A stretch of 10,555 nucleotides of DNA from Thermodesulfovibrio sp. (lineage in GTDB: Bacteria > Nitrospirota > Thermodesulfovibrionia > Thermodesulfovibrionales > Thermodesulfovibrionaceae). The stretch is taken from contig JAOAGB010000090.1 in NCBI GenBank assembly GCA_026415995.1, forward strand, positions 1 to 10,555, written 5' to 3'. The position numbers were made by a program, and so were the translations under genes. Under the pieces are notes generated by a model. It worked only from the letters and a program-made list of their open reading frames with translations. It was not told where the DNA came from and did not search any database. Numbering within the stretch: the stretch's first letter is position 1; every line of letters starts with the position of its first letter. This document shows, piece after piece, positions 1-6,568 of the stretch.

Positions 1-273
1 AATCTCCTCTTGAGGGATAGTAAATTATATCAGGAAAGACTGTGAGGCATTAACAGCCTTTTATAAGACAATAAAGATTTTATTGAAGAATTTAAGAACA
101 ACAGACATAATAGAGAGAACCTGCAGGGAAGTGCGAAGAAGGTCAAAGACCATGAGCTTTTTTAATAACACTAAAAGTATAGAAAAATTAGTGGTTGCAT
201 TGATGAGTCATTTAAATAGAAAATGAGGGGAGAACACCTTTCCATGAATTTACACAGAAATGTTGACACTACC
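1..273 (+). mobile_element. Right-hand remnant of an IS256 (mutator)-type insertion sequence
   Basis: The first 273 bases look like the 3' end of an IS256/mutator-type element. They hold the C-terminal coding part of the transposase (ending at 226), about 20 nt of spacer, and a terminal sequence at about 247-273. That sequence contains TTTACACAG, then TGTTGACACTACC, the kind of end seen in this family (from memory; the mate at the other end is outside the window). The left part of the element, and any target duplication, cannot be seen. The remnant lies directly upstream of the speD promoter. Confidence 0.7.
2..226 (+). pseudogene. Decayed C-terminus of IS256/mutator-type transposase
   Basis: The frame beginning at base 2 reads through a TGA at 11-13 and then stays open to TGA at 224-226. 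It encodes a recognisable mutator-transposase C-terminus: EALTAFYK, LRTTDIIERTCREVRRR, then SKTMSFFNNTKSIEKL and a final SHLNRK. Intact family members carry the TTN-IER-REVRRR-SF block followed by a final LNRKW-like end. The in-frame stop, the loss of the segment normally between AFYK and RTT (here degenerate TIKILLKN), and the absence of any start mark it as inactive. The catalytic DDE residues lie upstream, outside the window, so transposition capacity cannot be judged directly, but the internal stop argues against it. Recognition of the family is by motif only. Confidence 0.75.
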
Positions 274-289
274 ATCTCAAAAATTTGAA

Positions 290-319
290 TTGACAAAATA
301 AAAATTTTTACATTAATAT
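290..319 (+). promoter_or_regulatory. Candidate sigma-70 promoter of speDE
   Basis: A perfect -35 TTGACA at 290-295 is followed after 18 bp by TAATAT at 314-319 as the -10 (4 of 6 consensus). Transcription would start near 326, just before a hairpin. The promoter lies immediately outside the IS256-type terminus. A second TTGACA (263-268) lies inside that terminus but has no -10 at usable spacing. Confidence 0.6.
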
Positions 320-328
320 ATTAAGTTT

Positions 329-350
329 GCAGGGGCTTTGTCCCTGTTTT
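329..350 (+). other. 5' leader hairpin of the speDE transcript (stabiliser or attenuator)
   Basis: Bases 329-336 pair with 340-347 around a TTT loop. The core is CAGGG/CCCTG, extended by two G-T wobbles and a closing C-G pair. A short T run (347-350) follows. If transcription starts near 326, this stem sits at the extreme 5' end of the mRNA, where such stems often protect transcripts. The short T run also allows weak termination or attenuation. It does not resemble a riboswitch known to me. Confidence 0.45.
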
Positions 351-360
351 CATCTCTGTG

Positions 361-369
361 GGAGGAGGT
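361..369 (+). promoter_or_regulatory. Shine-Dalgarno site that fixes the speD start at TTG
   Basis: GGAGGAGGT at 361-369 is an excellent ribosome site six bases ahead of TTG 376. The longer reading frame starting at GTG 358 would translate this site as Gly-Gly-Gly, so that start is rejected. Confidence 0.85.
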
Positions 370-375
370 CGAAAA

Positions 376-783
376 TTGTATGCTTTAGGGACCCATCTTT
401 TAATTGAATTAAAAGACTGCAATCCCGAGATCCTCAAAGATCTCGAAAGTGTTCAAACCATTCTGGTTGATGCAGCAAAAAAAGCCAACGCCACAATAAT
501 TAACATTAATTTCCATGAGTTTAGTCCTTTTGGTATTAGTGGAGTAGTGGTTATTGCAGAATCTCATTTAACCATTCATACTTGGCCCGAATATGGCTTT
601 GCAGCAGTTGATGTATTTACCTGTGGAGATACTATCAAACCTGAAATAGCCGCTCAGTATATTGTTGAAGCTTTTGAATGTAAAAATCCTTCAATTGTGG
701 AAATGAAAAGGGGTATCATATCTCACAAAAATGAAAAGCTACCCCACAAGGTTTGTTATGAAGAATACCAAATGGTATATTGA
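376..783 (+). CDS. speD: S-adenosylmethionine decarboxylase proenzyme (SpeD)
   Basis: This pyruvoyl enzyme decarboxylates S-adenosylmethionine to give the aminopropyl donor for polyamine synthesis; it is cytoplasmic. With the TTG start at 376 the product is 135 aa, of usual length for the short prokaryotic class, and opens MYALGTHLLIEL. The self-cleavage region reads AESHLTIHTWPE. Ser63 would become the pyruvoyl group after cleavage between Glu62 and Ser63, and His68 and Cys83 fall in the positions known for the Thermotoga maritima enzyme. That register is independent support for the TTG start over GTG 358. The 3' end overlaps speE by 26 nt, which suggests translational coupling. Promoter and hairpin lie upstream, beyond an IS remnant. 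No anomaly is seen in the protein. Confidence 0.95.
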   Translation: MYALGTHLLIELKDCNPEILKDLESVQTILVDAAKKANATIININFHEFSPFGISGVVVIAESHLTIHTWPEYGFAAVDVFTCGDTIKPEIAAQYIVEAFECKNPSIVEMKRGIISHKNEKLPHKVCYEEYQMVY

Positions 784-1651
784 GGAAACAACAGAAAATG
801 AAATTCTACTTCATTCTCTTAGGGAGATAATCTACTCTGGTAGCTCTCCCTATCAGAGAATAGAAGTAATTAGAACAGGTAACATGGGCAAATGTCTATA
901 CCTGGACGGTAAAATTCAGTCATCGGAAATGGATGAATTCATATATCACGAAGCTTTGGTTCATCCTGCCATGTTCCTATGCAATTCACCTAAGGTGGTT
1001 CTAATTGCAGGCGGTGGAGAAGGGGCAACAATCAGAGAAGTTCTAAAGCATCCTGTAAATGAAGTAATAATGGTAGACCTTGATGAAGAAGTGATTAATA
1101 TATCGAAAAAATTTCTTCCAGAATGGAGTAACGGTGCTTTCGATGATCCGAGAGTTAAGTTGGTTATAGATGATGCAAGGGCATATATAGAAGGTATGAA
1201 AGATTACTTCGACGTAATAATAATAGATTTACCTGAACCGACAGAAGGAGGACCAGCTTATCTACTTTATACGAAGGAATTCTATGAAAAAATATACAAA
1301 GCTCTAAAAAAAGATGGTATAATGGTGACCCAATCTGCATCAACTGCTATAAATAATCTCTCTGTATTTGTATCGATAATAAAGACTATAAAGGCAATAT
1401 TTCCCTATGTAAAACCTTATATTGCCAATATACCATCATTTTTTGCTCCTTGGGGATTTGTTCTTGCATCTAAAGTAATAAATCCTGATAAAATTGATTT
1501 AAAAGAAAAAATATCTAATTTTGAGGAAAATTTAAGATTTTTCGATTTAGATGCCTATTTAGGAATGTTTAGCCTTCCTAAATACATAAAAAAAGCTATT
1601 AACGAAGGAGGGGTGGTCATTCGTGATGACTCCCCTCTTTCTTTTTATTAA
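758..1651 (+). CDS. speE: Polyamine aminopropyltransferase, thermospermine-synthase type
   Basis: It transfers aminopropyl groups from decarboxylated AdoMet to a polyamine or agmatine acceptor. The start ATG 758 (297 aa) follows AAGG with 6-nt spacing. ATG 731, nine codons earlier in frame, lies deeper in speD and lacks such a site. Motifs: YLDGKIQSSEMDEFIYHE (48-65), the nucleotide loop GGGEG (85-89), DDA (138-140), and DLPEPTEGGPAYLLYTKEFY with catalytic Asp157. Classical spermidine synthases have GGGDG and DSTDP. The EGGP-YxLYTK-FYE string, the GGGEG loop and a later PSF-PWGFVLAS match plant ACL5 and Thermus-type triamine/agmatine transferases, as I remember those sequences. The true acceptor (spermidine, agmatine or putrescine) cannot be decided from sequence. 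The stop overlaps the convergent pgk stop. Confidence 0.9.
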   Translation: MKNTKWYIEETTENEILLHSLREIIYSGSSPYQRIEVIRTGNMGKCLYLDGKIQSSEMDEFIYHEALVHPAMFLCNSPKVVLIAGGGEGATIREVLKHPVNEVIMVDLDEEVINISKKFLPEWSNGAFDDPRVKLVIDDARAYIEGMKDYFDVIIIDLPEPTEGGPAYLLYTKEFYEKIYKALKKDGIMVTQSASTAINNLSVFVSIIKTIKAIFPYVKPYIANIPSFFAPWGFVLASKVINPDKIDLKEKISNFEENLRFFDLDAYLGMFSLPKYIKKAINEGGVVIRDDSPLSFY

Positions 1652-1660
1652 TCTTTTTTC
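1605..1660 (+). terminator. Intrinsic terminator embedded in the end of speE
   Basis: Bases 1605-1613 pair with 1632-1640 (core GAGGGG/CCCCTC), and an inner GTCA/TGAC (or GTCA/TGAT with TTCG loop) extends the stem. A T-rich tract CTTTTTATTAATCTTTTTT follows. The hairpin lies inside the last codons of speE. Read from the other strand it lies just past the pgk stop and is followed, after about 12 nt, by a run of T, so it may also end pgk transcripts. Confidence 0.7.
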
Positions 1661-2862
1661 CGATTCGGTAAAGCAGCCAATCCAACTAATTCTTTTCCTT
1701 CAAGAAGTTGAAGAGCAGCTCCTCCACCAGTAGATATGAAAGATATAGAATCACTTACTCCTGCCTTATGCACTGCATAATCGGTATCTCCACCACCTAC
1801 AATAGTAAAAGCATATGAATCTGCTACAGCATGTGCAATTGCGAACGTACCTCTTGAGAAAGCGTCTATTTCAAAGACTCCCATAGGTCCATTCCAAAGA
1901 ATTGTTTTAGCATCATGAAGAACTTCTGTAAAAAGTTTCACTGAGGCAGGTCCTATATCTAACCCCCTCCAACCCGGTGGTATTTCCTGAACTGGCACAA
2001 TCTTTGTCTCGGCTCCTGGTTCAATACTCTGAGAAATAACAACATCTACAGGCAAATAAAATTTAACTTTATTTTGACGGAGTTTTATCATGATTTCATT
2101 TGCAAAATCAATCATTTCTTGTTCAACAAGTGAATCTCCCACCTCATAGCCCATCGCTTTTATAAAGGTAAAAGCCATACCTCCACCCACGATTACTTTA
2201 TCTGCCTTATCGGCAAGATTTTCAAGAACACCTATCTTACCACCTACTTTAGCTCCTCCAAGAATCACTACAAAGGGTCTTATAGGTGATTCAATCGCGC
2301 CCTTGAGGTATTCTATTTCTTTCTTTAATAAAAATCCAGCTGCAGATGGGATAAATTTAGGGATTCCTACAATTGAAGCATGCGCCCTATGAGAAGCTCC
2401 GAAAGCATCATTAATATAAAAATCAGCCAAAGATGCGAGAGCCTTCGCAAATTTCTCATCGTTTTTCTCTTCTTCAATATGAAATCTAAGATTTTCAAGT
2501 AATAATACATCGCCTCCTTTCATTCTTGAAACAAGACTTTCTACCTGAGGACCTATGCAGTCAGGAGCAAAAATAACTTCTTTATTTAGAAGTCTTTGCA
2601 GTCTTCTTGCTACCGGAGCTAAAGAGTATTTGGGGTCTATTTTCCCTTTAGGTCTTCCTAAATGAGATGCTAAGATCACCTTAGCACCTTCATCAATAGC
2701 ATAATTAATAGTTGGTAAGGTGGAACGAATTCTTCTGTCATCAGTTATCATTAAATTTGCATCAAGAGGCACATTAAAATCTGCTCTAATAAAAACTCTT
2801 CTACCCTTTATTGGTAGGTCTTCAATGGTGACCTTATCAAAAGAATTATTAAAGGGTGCCAT
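1648..2862 (-). CDS. pgk: Phosphoglycerate kinase
   Basis: It interconverts 1,3-bisphosphoglycerate plus ADP with 3-phosphoglycerate plus ATP in glycolysis, gluconeogenesis or carbon fixation; it is cytoplasmic. At 404 aa it is full length and not fused to triosephosphate isomerase. In order: N-terminal RADFNVPLD (26-34), ASHLGRPKG (65-73), LLLENLRFH, the hinge-region LGGAKVGGKIGVLENL, GGGMAFTF, LWNGPMGVFE, and the C-terminal nucleotide site GGGDT with STGGGAALQLLEGK. The start ATG 2862 has AGGAGGAAG (2865-2873) ahead. It lies 19 nt behind gap in the same direction, the common gap-pgk order. Its stop codon overlaps that of speE. The RAD variant of the usual RVDFN signature is conservative. 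Confidence 0.97.
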   Translation of the reverse strand: MAPFNNSFDKVTIEDLPIKGRRVFIRADFNVPLDANLMITDDRRIRSTLPTINYAIDEGAKVILASHLGRPKGKIDPKYSLAPVARRLQRLLNKEVIFAPDCIGPQVESLVSRMKGGDVLLLENLRFHIEEEKNDEKFAKALASLADFYINDAFGASHRAHASIVGIPKFIPSAAGFLLKKEIEYLKGAIESPIRPFVVILGGAKVGGKIGVLENLADKADKVIVGGGMAFTFIKAMGYEVGDSLVEQEMIDFANEIMIKLRQNKVKFYLPVDVVISQSIEPGAETKIVPVQEIPPGWRGLDIGPASVKLFTEVLHDAKTILWNGPMGVFEIDAFSRGTFAIAHAVADSYAFTIVGGGDTDYAVHKAGVSDSISFISTGGGAALQLLEGKELVGLAALPNRKKD

Positions 2863-2881
2863 AACTTCCTCCTGACTTAAT

Positions 2882-3886
2882 TTATATTTTATTAATTAAA
2901 TAAAGTATCAAGTCTCTCACTCTACAACTATATCCGTACTCATTGTCATACCATGAAATAACTTTTATAAGCTTTCCTTCGATTACCTTTGTTAAAAGAG
3001 AATCTACAATTGATGAATATGAAGAACCATTAAAATCTATCGATACTAAAGGCTCTTCAATGTAACAAAGTATTCCTCTCAGCTCTTCCTCTGAGGCTTT
3101 TTTTAGAGCCTCGTTTATGTCTTTCTCTGTAACTTCTTTACTGACTTGTGCTACCAGATCGACTAAAGAAACATTCGGCGTAGGCACTCTAATTGCAAGA
3201 CCATCGAGTTTTCCTTTTAATTCGGGTAAAACTTTTCCTACCGCCTTTGCAGCACCAGTTGTTGTTGGAATCATAGACAATGCTGCCGCCCTTGCCCTTC
3301 TTAAATCTTTATGGGGAAGATCGAGAATTCTTTGATCATTAGTATAAGAGTGAACTGTTGTGGCAAAACCTCTCTCTATAACAAAATTTTCATTTAATAC
3401 CTTTGCTACAGGTGCAAGGCAGTTTGTAGTACATGAAGCATTAGATATTATCTTGTGAACTGAAGGGTCAAGCAAATGATTATTAACTCCCATAACAACT
3501 GTTATATCTTCTTCCTTAGCTGGTGCAGTAATTATAACCCACTTTGCTCCTGCTTCAAGATGTTTAGAAGCACCTGTTCTATCTGTAAATCTACCCGTTG
3601 ACTCTACCACTATGTCTATATTTAAATCTCCCCACGGGATTCTTTCTGGAGATGTCTCGGAAAAAACCTGTATTTCTTTGCCATTAATTAAAAGGTTATT
3701 ACCCTTAGATTTTACTTCCACATTGAATGTTCCATGAACGGAATCGTATTTTAATAGATGGGCTAAAGTAGAAGCATCCGTAAGATCATTTATTGCAACT
3801 ATTTCAATTTCTTGGTAACCTTCACAGGCACGGAAAAAAAGTCTACCTATTCTTCCAAAGCCATTAATGCCTACTTTGACTGCCAT
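2882..3886 (-). CDS. gap: Glyceraldehyde-3-phosphate dehydrogenase, type I
   Basis: It oxidises glyceraldehyde-3-phosphate with phosphate and NAD to 1,3-bisphosphoglycerate, the substrate of the next gene's product; it is cytoplasmic and tetrameric in the family. The 334 aa product is full length. It shows the Rossmann start GINGFGRIGR (7-16), Asp34 in INDLTD (favouring NAD), catalytic Cys152 in SNASCTTNC, His179 in HSYTNDQ, the phosphate-site strings MIPTTTGAAKAVG and RVPTPNVSLVDL, and the C-terminal WYDNEYGYS. The start ATG 3886 is preceded by AAGGAGGTTAAT. It sits 18 nt behind the DUF1015 gene and 19 nt ahead of pgk, so it is probably co-transcribed with both. Glycolytic and gluconeogenic isoforms cannot be told apart from this sequence. 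Confidence 0.97.
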   Translation of the reverse strand: MAVKVGINGFGRIGRLFFRACEGYQEIEIVAINDLTDASTLAHLLKYDSVHGTFNVEVKSKGNNLLINGKEIQVFSETSPERIPWGDLNIDIVVESTGRFTDRTGASKHLEAGAKWVIITAPAKEEDITVVMGVNNHLLDPSVHKIISNASCTTNCLAPVAKVLNENFVIERGFATTVHSYTNDQRILDLPHKDLRRARAAALSMIPTTTGAAKAVGKVLPELKGKLDGLAIRVPTPNVSLVDLVAQVSKEVTEKDINEALKKASEEELRGILCYIEEPLVSIDFNGSSYSSIVDSLLTKVIEGKLIKVISWYDNEYGYSCRVRDLILYLINKI

Positions 3887-3904
3887 ATTAACCTCCTTGG
3901 ATAT

Positions 3905-5137
3905 TTATTTCTTGAGGCTATTTATTACCATACCTGTAAGAAGTTTGGGATAGAAATAAGTTGATTTTGGGGGCATTCTGAGACCTTTGAGTGCAACTTT
4001 CTCTATATCTTCAACCTTAGTTGACCTTAAAACAAAGATTGCATCGCATTTATTTTCATTAATTAGCTTCATACCATTGTTTATATCAATATCATAACAA
4101 ATTTCTCTTTGAGGAAAAAGTCTTTTCAAAATTGCTTCCTCCAACACGGAAACATCGAGATTCCTGAGTTCTTCTGGTAAATGTTCAAGTGAAGGACCTG
4201 TATACTTCAACAGATACCATTTTTTATCCTTTAAATAGACACCAAAACTTAACGGTCCCTCATTTTCAACTAATTGCTCAATATCAGAAATGTTTGCATC
4301 TATGGGCTTTATGATGAAATTTGAATTGTTAATAAGTAATTCTTTTACTGAATATGGTGTTGATAAAAGACGATGGGTAGGTAAAATTTGATAACCGTTA
4401 TCTTCTATGTTTGATAAAAACATTAAAACATAATTCCAAGGGGCGTCATCTATTTCAGGATATAGGGCTTTCATCTCCTTATTAAATTCCTGAGCTACTT
4501 CATACCTATGGTGACCATCTGCAATAAATAATGGTTTACCCTTAAATTCTTCAATTATATTATTTATACTTAACTCATCGGGAATTTTATAAACGCTATG
4601 AACGTTGCCATCTAAGTCTTTTGCCTGAATATATGGATTTTTAAGTTCTTCCAGTATCCTTGAAGTTATCATTTCCTTGGATCGATATATGGTGAAAATA
4701 AGAGAGGTATTTGCCATACATGATCTCATAAGGTTTAATCTGTCTGCCTTTGGCTTAGAATAAGTTTGTTCATGGGGATAAATACCATTCCCTAATTCTT
4801 GTAGCCTGACTAATGCTATCAAGCCTTTTAGTATTTTTGTTTTATTTTTATGGCGATAATTTACTTCATATCCGTAAAAACATGGTTTATTATCTTGTAT
4901 CAGAATTCCATCTTCAAGCCATTTATCAAGAAGATACTTAGCCTTTTCATATTTATCTAAAGGATGAGCATTTTTCCCGTAATCTATCCTTACAATATTA
5001 AAGGGACTCTTTTTGTACAGTTCCTCCCTTAAGTCATCGGAAATAATATCATAGGGAGGACACATTACATCATCTCCCTTTACCTTTTGCGAATTGTATA
5101 AAATGCCTTTAAAAGGTTTTAATATAGCCATAAGCAT
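3905..5137 (-). CDS. DUF1015 family protein, function unknown
   Basis: The 410 aa product is a full-length member of the conserved family DUF1015. It shows an N-terminal PFKG, then CPPYDII (26-32), SPFNIVRIDYGK (44-55), HEQTYSKPKADRLNLMRS (122-139), the family's IADGHHRYE (205-213) and a terminal MPPKSTYFYPKL. The conserved His-His-Arg and acidic residues suggest an enzyme, but I know of no settled reaction. Family members are, in my recollection, often near serine-biosynthesis genes, which start from 3-phosphoglycerate. Here the gene is packed between bioD and gap-pgk, consistent with a role near that metabolite (inference only). No Shine-Dalgarno site precedes either ATG 5137 or the in-frame ATG 5131. 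The latter gives the more typical MAILKPFKG start. Coupling to bioD, or a separate start within the 32-nt gap, is possible. Confidence 0.85.
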   Translation of the reverse strand: MLMAILKPFKGILYNSQKVKGDDVMCPPYDIISDDLREELYKKSPFNIVRIDYGKNAHPLDKYEKAKYLLDKWLEDGILIQDNKPCFYGYEVNYRHKNKTKILKGLIALVRLQELGNGIYPHEQTYSKPKADRLNLMRSCMANTSLIFTIYRSKEMITSRILEELKNPYIQAKDLDGNVHSVYKIPDELSINNIIEEFKGKPLFIADGHHRYEVAQEFNKEMKALYPEIDDAPWNYVLMFLSNIEDNGYQILPTHRLLSTPYSVKELLINNSNFIIKPIDANISDIEQLVENEGPLSFGVYLKDKKWYLLKYTGPSLEHLPEELRNLDVSVLEEAILKRLFPQREICYDIDINNGMKLINENKCDAIFVLRSTKVEDIEKVALKGLRMPPKSTYFYPKLLTGMVINSLKK

Positions 5138-5169
5138 TATGATAACATTTAATTTTATATGAGCTCAAC

Positions 5170-5910
5170 TCAAAAATCGACCGATGATGACTTAAGCAAG
5201 GTTTCAAAATCTAAACTTTTCAAAGCAGTATCTCCAATGTTATCTTTATTGAGTTCAGTCAAGTATGGTAGTGTTCCCAAAAGAGGAATATCCAATATTT
5301 CCGACAGAATCTCAGGATTTGTCTTCTCTGCTATATCTCCTTTAGTTACAGTAGAATAATTTATGATAAAACCCTTTATGGGTATTTTTTTACTTAACAA
5401 AGCTTCAACAGTAAGTAAAGTATGATTTATCGTTCCTAAGGAAGGTCTGCTTACAACAATTACCTCTAAGCCCATATCTTTAATTAAGTCTCTTACAAAA
5501 TAGAAAGATTTTGTCTTCTTTTTTTGTTGCTTTGTTATAGGAACCATTAATCCACCAATTCCTTCAACTATCATGTAATCATATTTCTTTTTTAAATTTT
5601 CAAAGACTTTAAAAATTCTCTCTAAATCAATATCCATATCCTCGAGTCTTGATGCCACGATAGGGCTTAAAGGATGTTCAAACTTAATAGGAGTTACAAG
5701 CTCCAAAGGATCACTCATTTCTGCCATGTCTCTAAGAAACATCCCATCAGAAGGAAGAAGAATGCCATCCTTGTTTAAACAACCTGTTTCTATTGGTTTC
5801 ATCGCTCCAACCTTAAGTCCTTTTTTAATAAAACCTCGTAAAATGGCAGCGCTTACTATTGTCTTACCTACTCCTGTATCTGTTCCTGTTATAAAATAGC
5901 CAAATTTCAT
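5170..5910 (-). CDS. bioD: Dethiobiotin synthetase (ATP-dependent)
   Basis: It closes the ureido ring of 7,8-diaminononanoate with CO2 and ATP, the penultimate step of biotin synthesis; it is cytoplasmic. From ATG 5910 the product is 246 aa. It has the P-loop GTDTGVGKT (9-17), KPIETGC (38-44), SD (54-55), VEGIGGLMVPI (115-125) and PSLGTINHTLLTVEAL. Lys16, Thr17, Lys38, Thr42, Asp55 and Glu116 align at an offset of one with the E. coli active-site residues (K15, T16, K37, S41, D54, E115). The ATG at 5916 is only 1 nt from the Shine-Dalgarno site, so 5910 is preferred. No other biotin gene is in the window, and no BirA-type operator was found. It appears to be first in the bioD-DUF1015-gap-pgk cluster. 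Confidence 0.93.
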   Translation of the reverse strand: MKFGYFITGTDTGVGKTIVSAAILRGFIKKGLKVGAMKPIETGCLNKDGILLPSDGMFLRDMAEMSDPLELVTPIKFEHPLSPIVASRLEDMDIDLERIFKVFENLKKKYDYMIVEGIGGLMVPITKQQKKKTKSFYFVRDLIKDMGLEVIVVSRPSLGTINHTLLTVEALLSKKIPIKGFIINYSTVTKGDIAEKTNPEILSEILDIPLLGTLPYLTELNKDNIGDTALKSLDFETLLKSSSVDF

Positions 5911-5917
5911 CTCCATG

Positions 5918-5926
5918 CCTCCTTTT
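5918..5926 (-). promoter_or_regulatory. Shine-Dalgarno site fixing the bioD start
   Basis: On the minus strand AAAAGGAGG lies 7 nt before ATG 5910 but only 1 nt before the in-frame ATG 5916. The downstream ATG is therefore the likely start, and bioD begins MKFGYF. Confidence 0.8.
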
Positions 5927-5944
5927 AAAGATTTATATCGTTAT

Positions 5945-5974
5945 ATGGTATAATGTTGTATAGACTAAAGGCAA
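5945..5974 (-). promoter_or_regulatory. Weak candidate promoter for bioD-DUF1015-gap-pgk
   Basis: On the minus strand TTGCCT (5974-5969) and TACCAT (5950-5945) are spaced by 18 bp and overlap the divergent plus-strand -10. A short perfect inverted repeat TTATA-TGG-TATAA (5941-5953) covers both -10 elements. The divergent promoters may therefore compete or share a regulator. The match is modest. Confidence 0.3.
5946..5954 (+). promoter_or_regulatory. Extended -10 promoter for the plus-strand gene pair at 5993
   Basis: TGG followed by a perfect TATAAT (5949-5954) forms an extended -10. No good -35 is visible 17 bp upstream (TAAAGA), which extended -10 promoters tolerate. The start would be near 5961, giving a leader of about 30 nt that contains GGAGG (5983-5987). 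Confidence 0.6.
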
Positions 5975-5992
5975 CCATATTGGGAGGAAAAT

Positions 5993-6568
5993 GTGTTAAG
6001 ATTTGAAGAATTGCAGATGAAAATTATGGATGCTGCCAAAAATTATCTTGATGTTTTTGACATGGCAACTTTAATAGAGCAATACTCTCTAAATAAAGAA
6101 AGCAGATTATCCATGACATTACCAGAACTAAAACCGCCATATCCTCTCTCTGCAACAGTAACTTTCTCTTATGATGCTCAACAAACAAGTTTTTCTCTCA
6201 TGTTTAATGAAGATGAGGAGGAAGAGGAAAATGAGTTCGGCGATATAGTAGAGGTTGACATAAGCATAAGTCTACCTTTTCTTGAAGGATATAACAATGT
6301 GGCTGAACTTTTTGAGGAAATAGTTAATACCAATCCTGATCTTGATCCTGTCTTAGTTAAAAAAGAATTTTTTAGGAAAGACATGATAAATGGAGAAGAA
6401 TATGAAATTGTCTATTCATACATTATAGACGGCGAGGAATTAAAGGACACTCAAATTTATGAAGATATGTTCTTTGAGTTAAACAATATTTTAAGAACAA
6501 TTTATGATAAAACAAGATATTTTATTGAGATGTCATGGTATAGAGAACATGAAGAAGATAGTTTTTAA
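5993..6568 (+). CDS. Unrecognised acidic protein
   Basis: The 191 aa product has no family I recognise. The start is GTG 5993 with GGAGG at 5983-5987, spacing 5; the ATG at 5991 is out of frame and stops after two codons. The sequence alternates predicted helix (1-30), a strand-rich middle (about 45-100) and a helical C-terminus with MFFELNNILRTIYDKTRYFIEM. A strongly acidic run, NEDEEEEENEFGD, sits near residue 75. No signal peptide, membrane span or metal-binding cysteines are visible. The helix-strand-helix layout is loosely like YbjN or type III secretion-chaperone folds, a weak impression only. It overlaps the next gene by 20 nt, so the two are probably translated together. The strong promoter and ribosome site argue that it is a real, expressed gene. 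Confidence 0.8.
   Translation: MLRFEELQMKIMDAAKNYLDVFDMATLIEQYSLNKESRLSMTLPELKPPYPLSATVTFSYDAQQTSFSLMFNEDEEEEENEFGDIVEVDISISLPFLEGYNNVAELFEEIVNTNPDLDPVLVKKEFFRKDMINGEEYEIVYSYIIDGEELKDTQIYEDMFFELNNILRTIYDKTRYFIEMSWYREHEEDSF

Noticed and set aside
329..350. Riboswitch (SAM, preQ1 or similar) in the speD leader
   Set aside because: Only one short hairpin is present, with no conserved junction or pseudoknot bases of any class I know.
358..375. GTG 358 as speD start
   Set aside because: The added residues are the translated ribosome site; TTG 376 gives the right spacing and the known active-site register.
3117..3335. Plus-strand frame within gap
   Set aside because: It is antisense to conserved GAPDH coding sequence; no family match.
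5159..5359. Plus-strand frame opposite bioD
   Set aside because: It is antisense to the bioD C-terminus; serine-rich shadow without support.
5941..5953. BirA operator upstream of bioD
   Set aside because: The TTATA-TGG-TATAA palindrome is short and lacks the TTGTAAAC/GGTTTACAA halves; it more likely reflects overlapping -10 elements.
6178..6384. Minus-strand frame with a serine run
   Set aside because: It is the complement of the acidic Glu codon run of the gene at 5993; low-complexity shadow.
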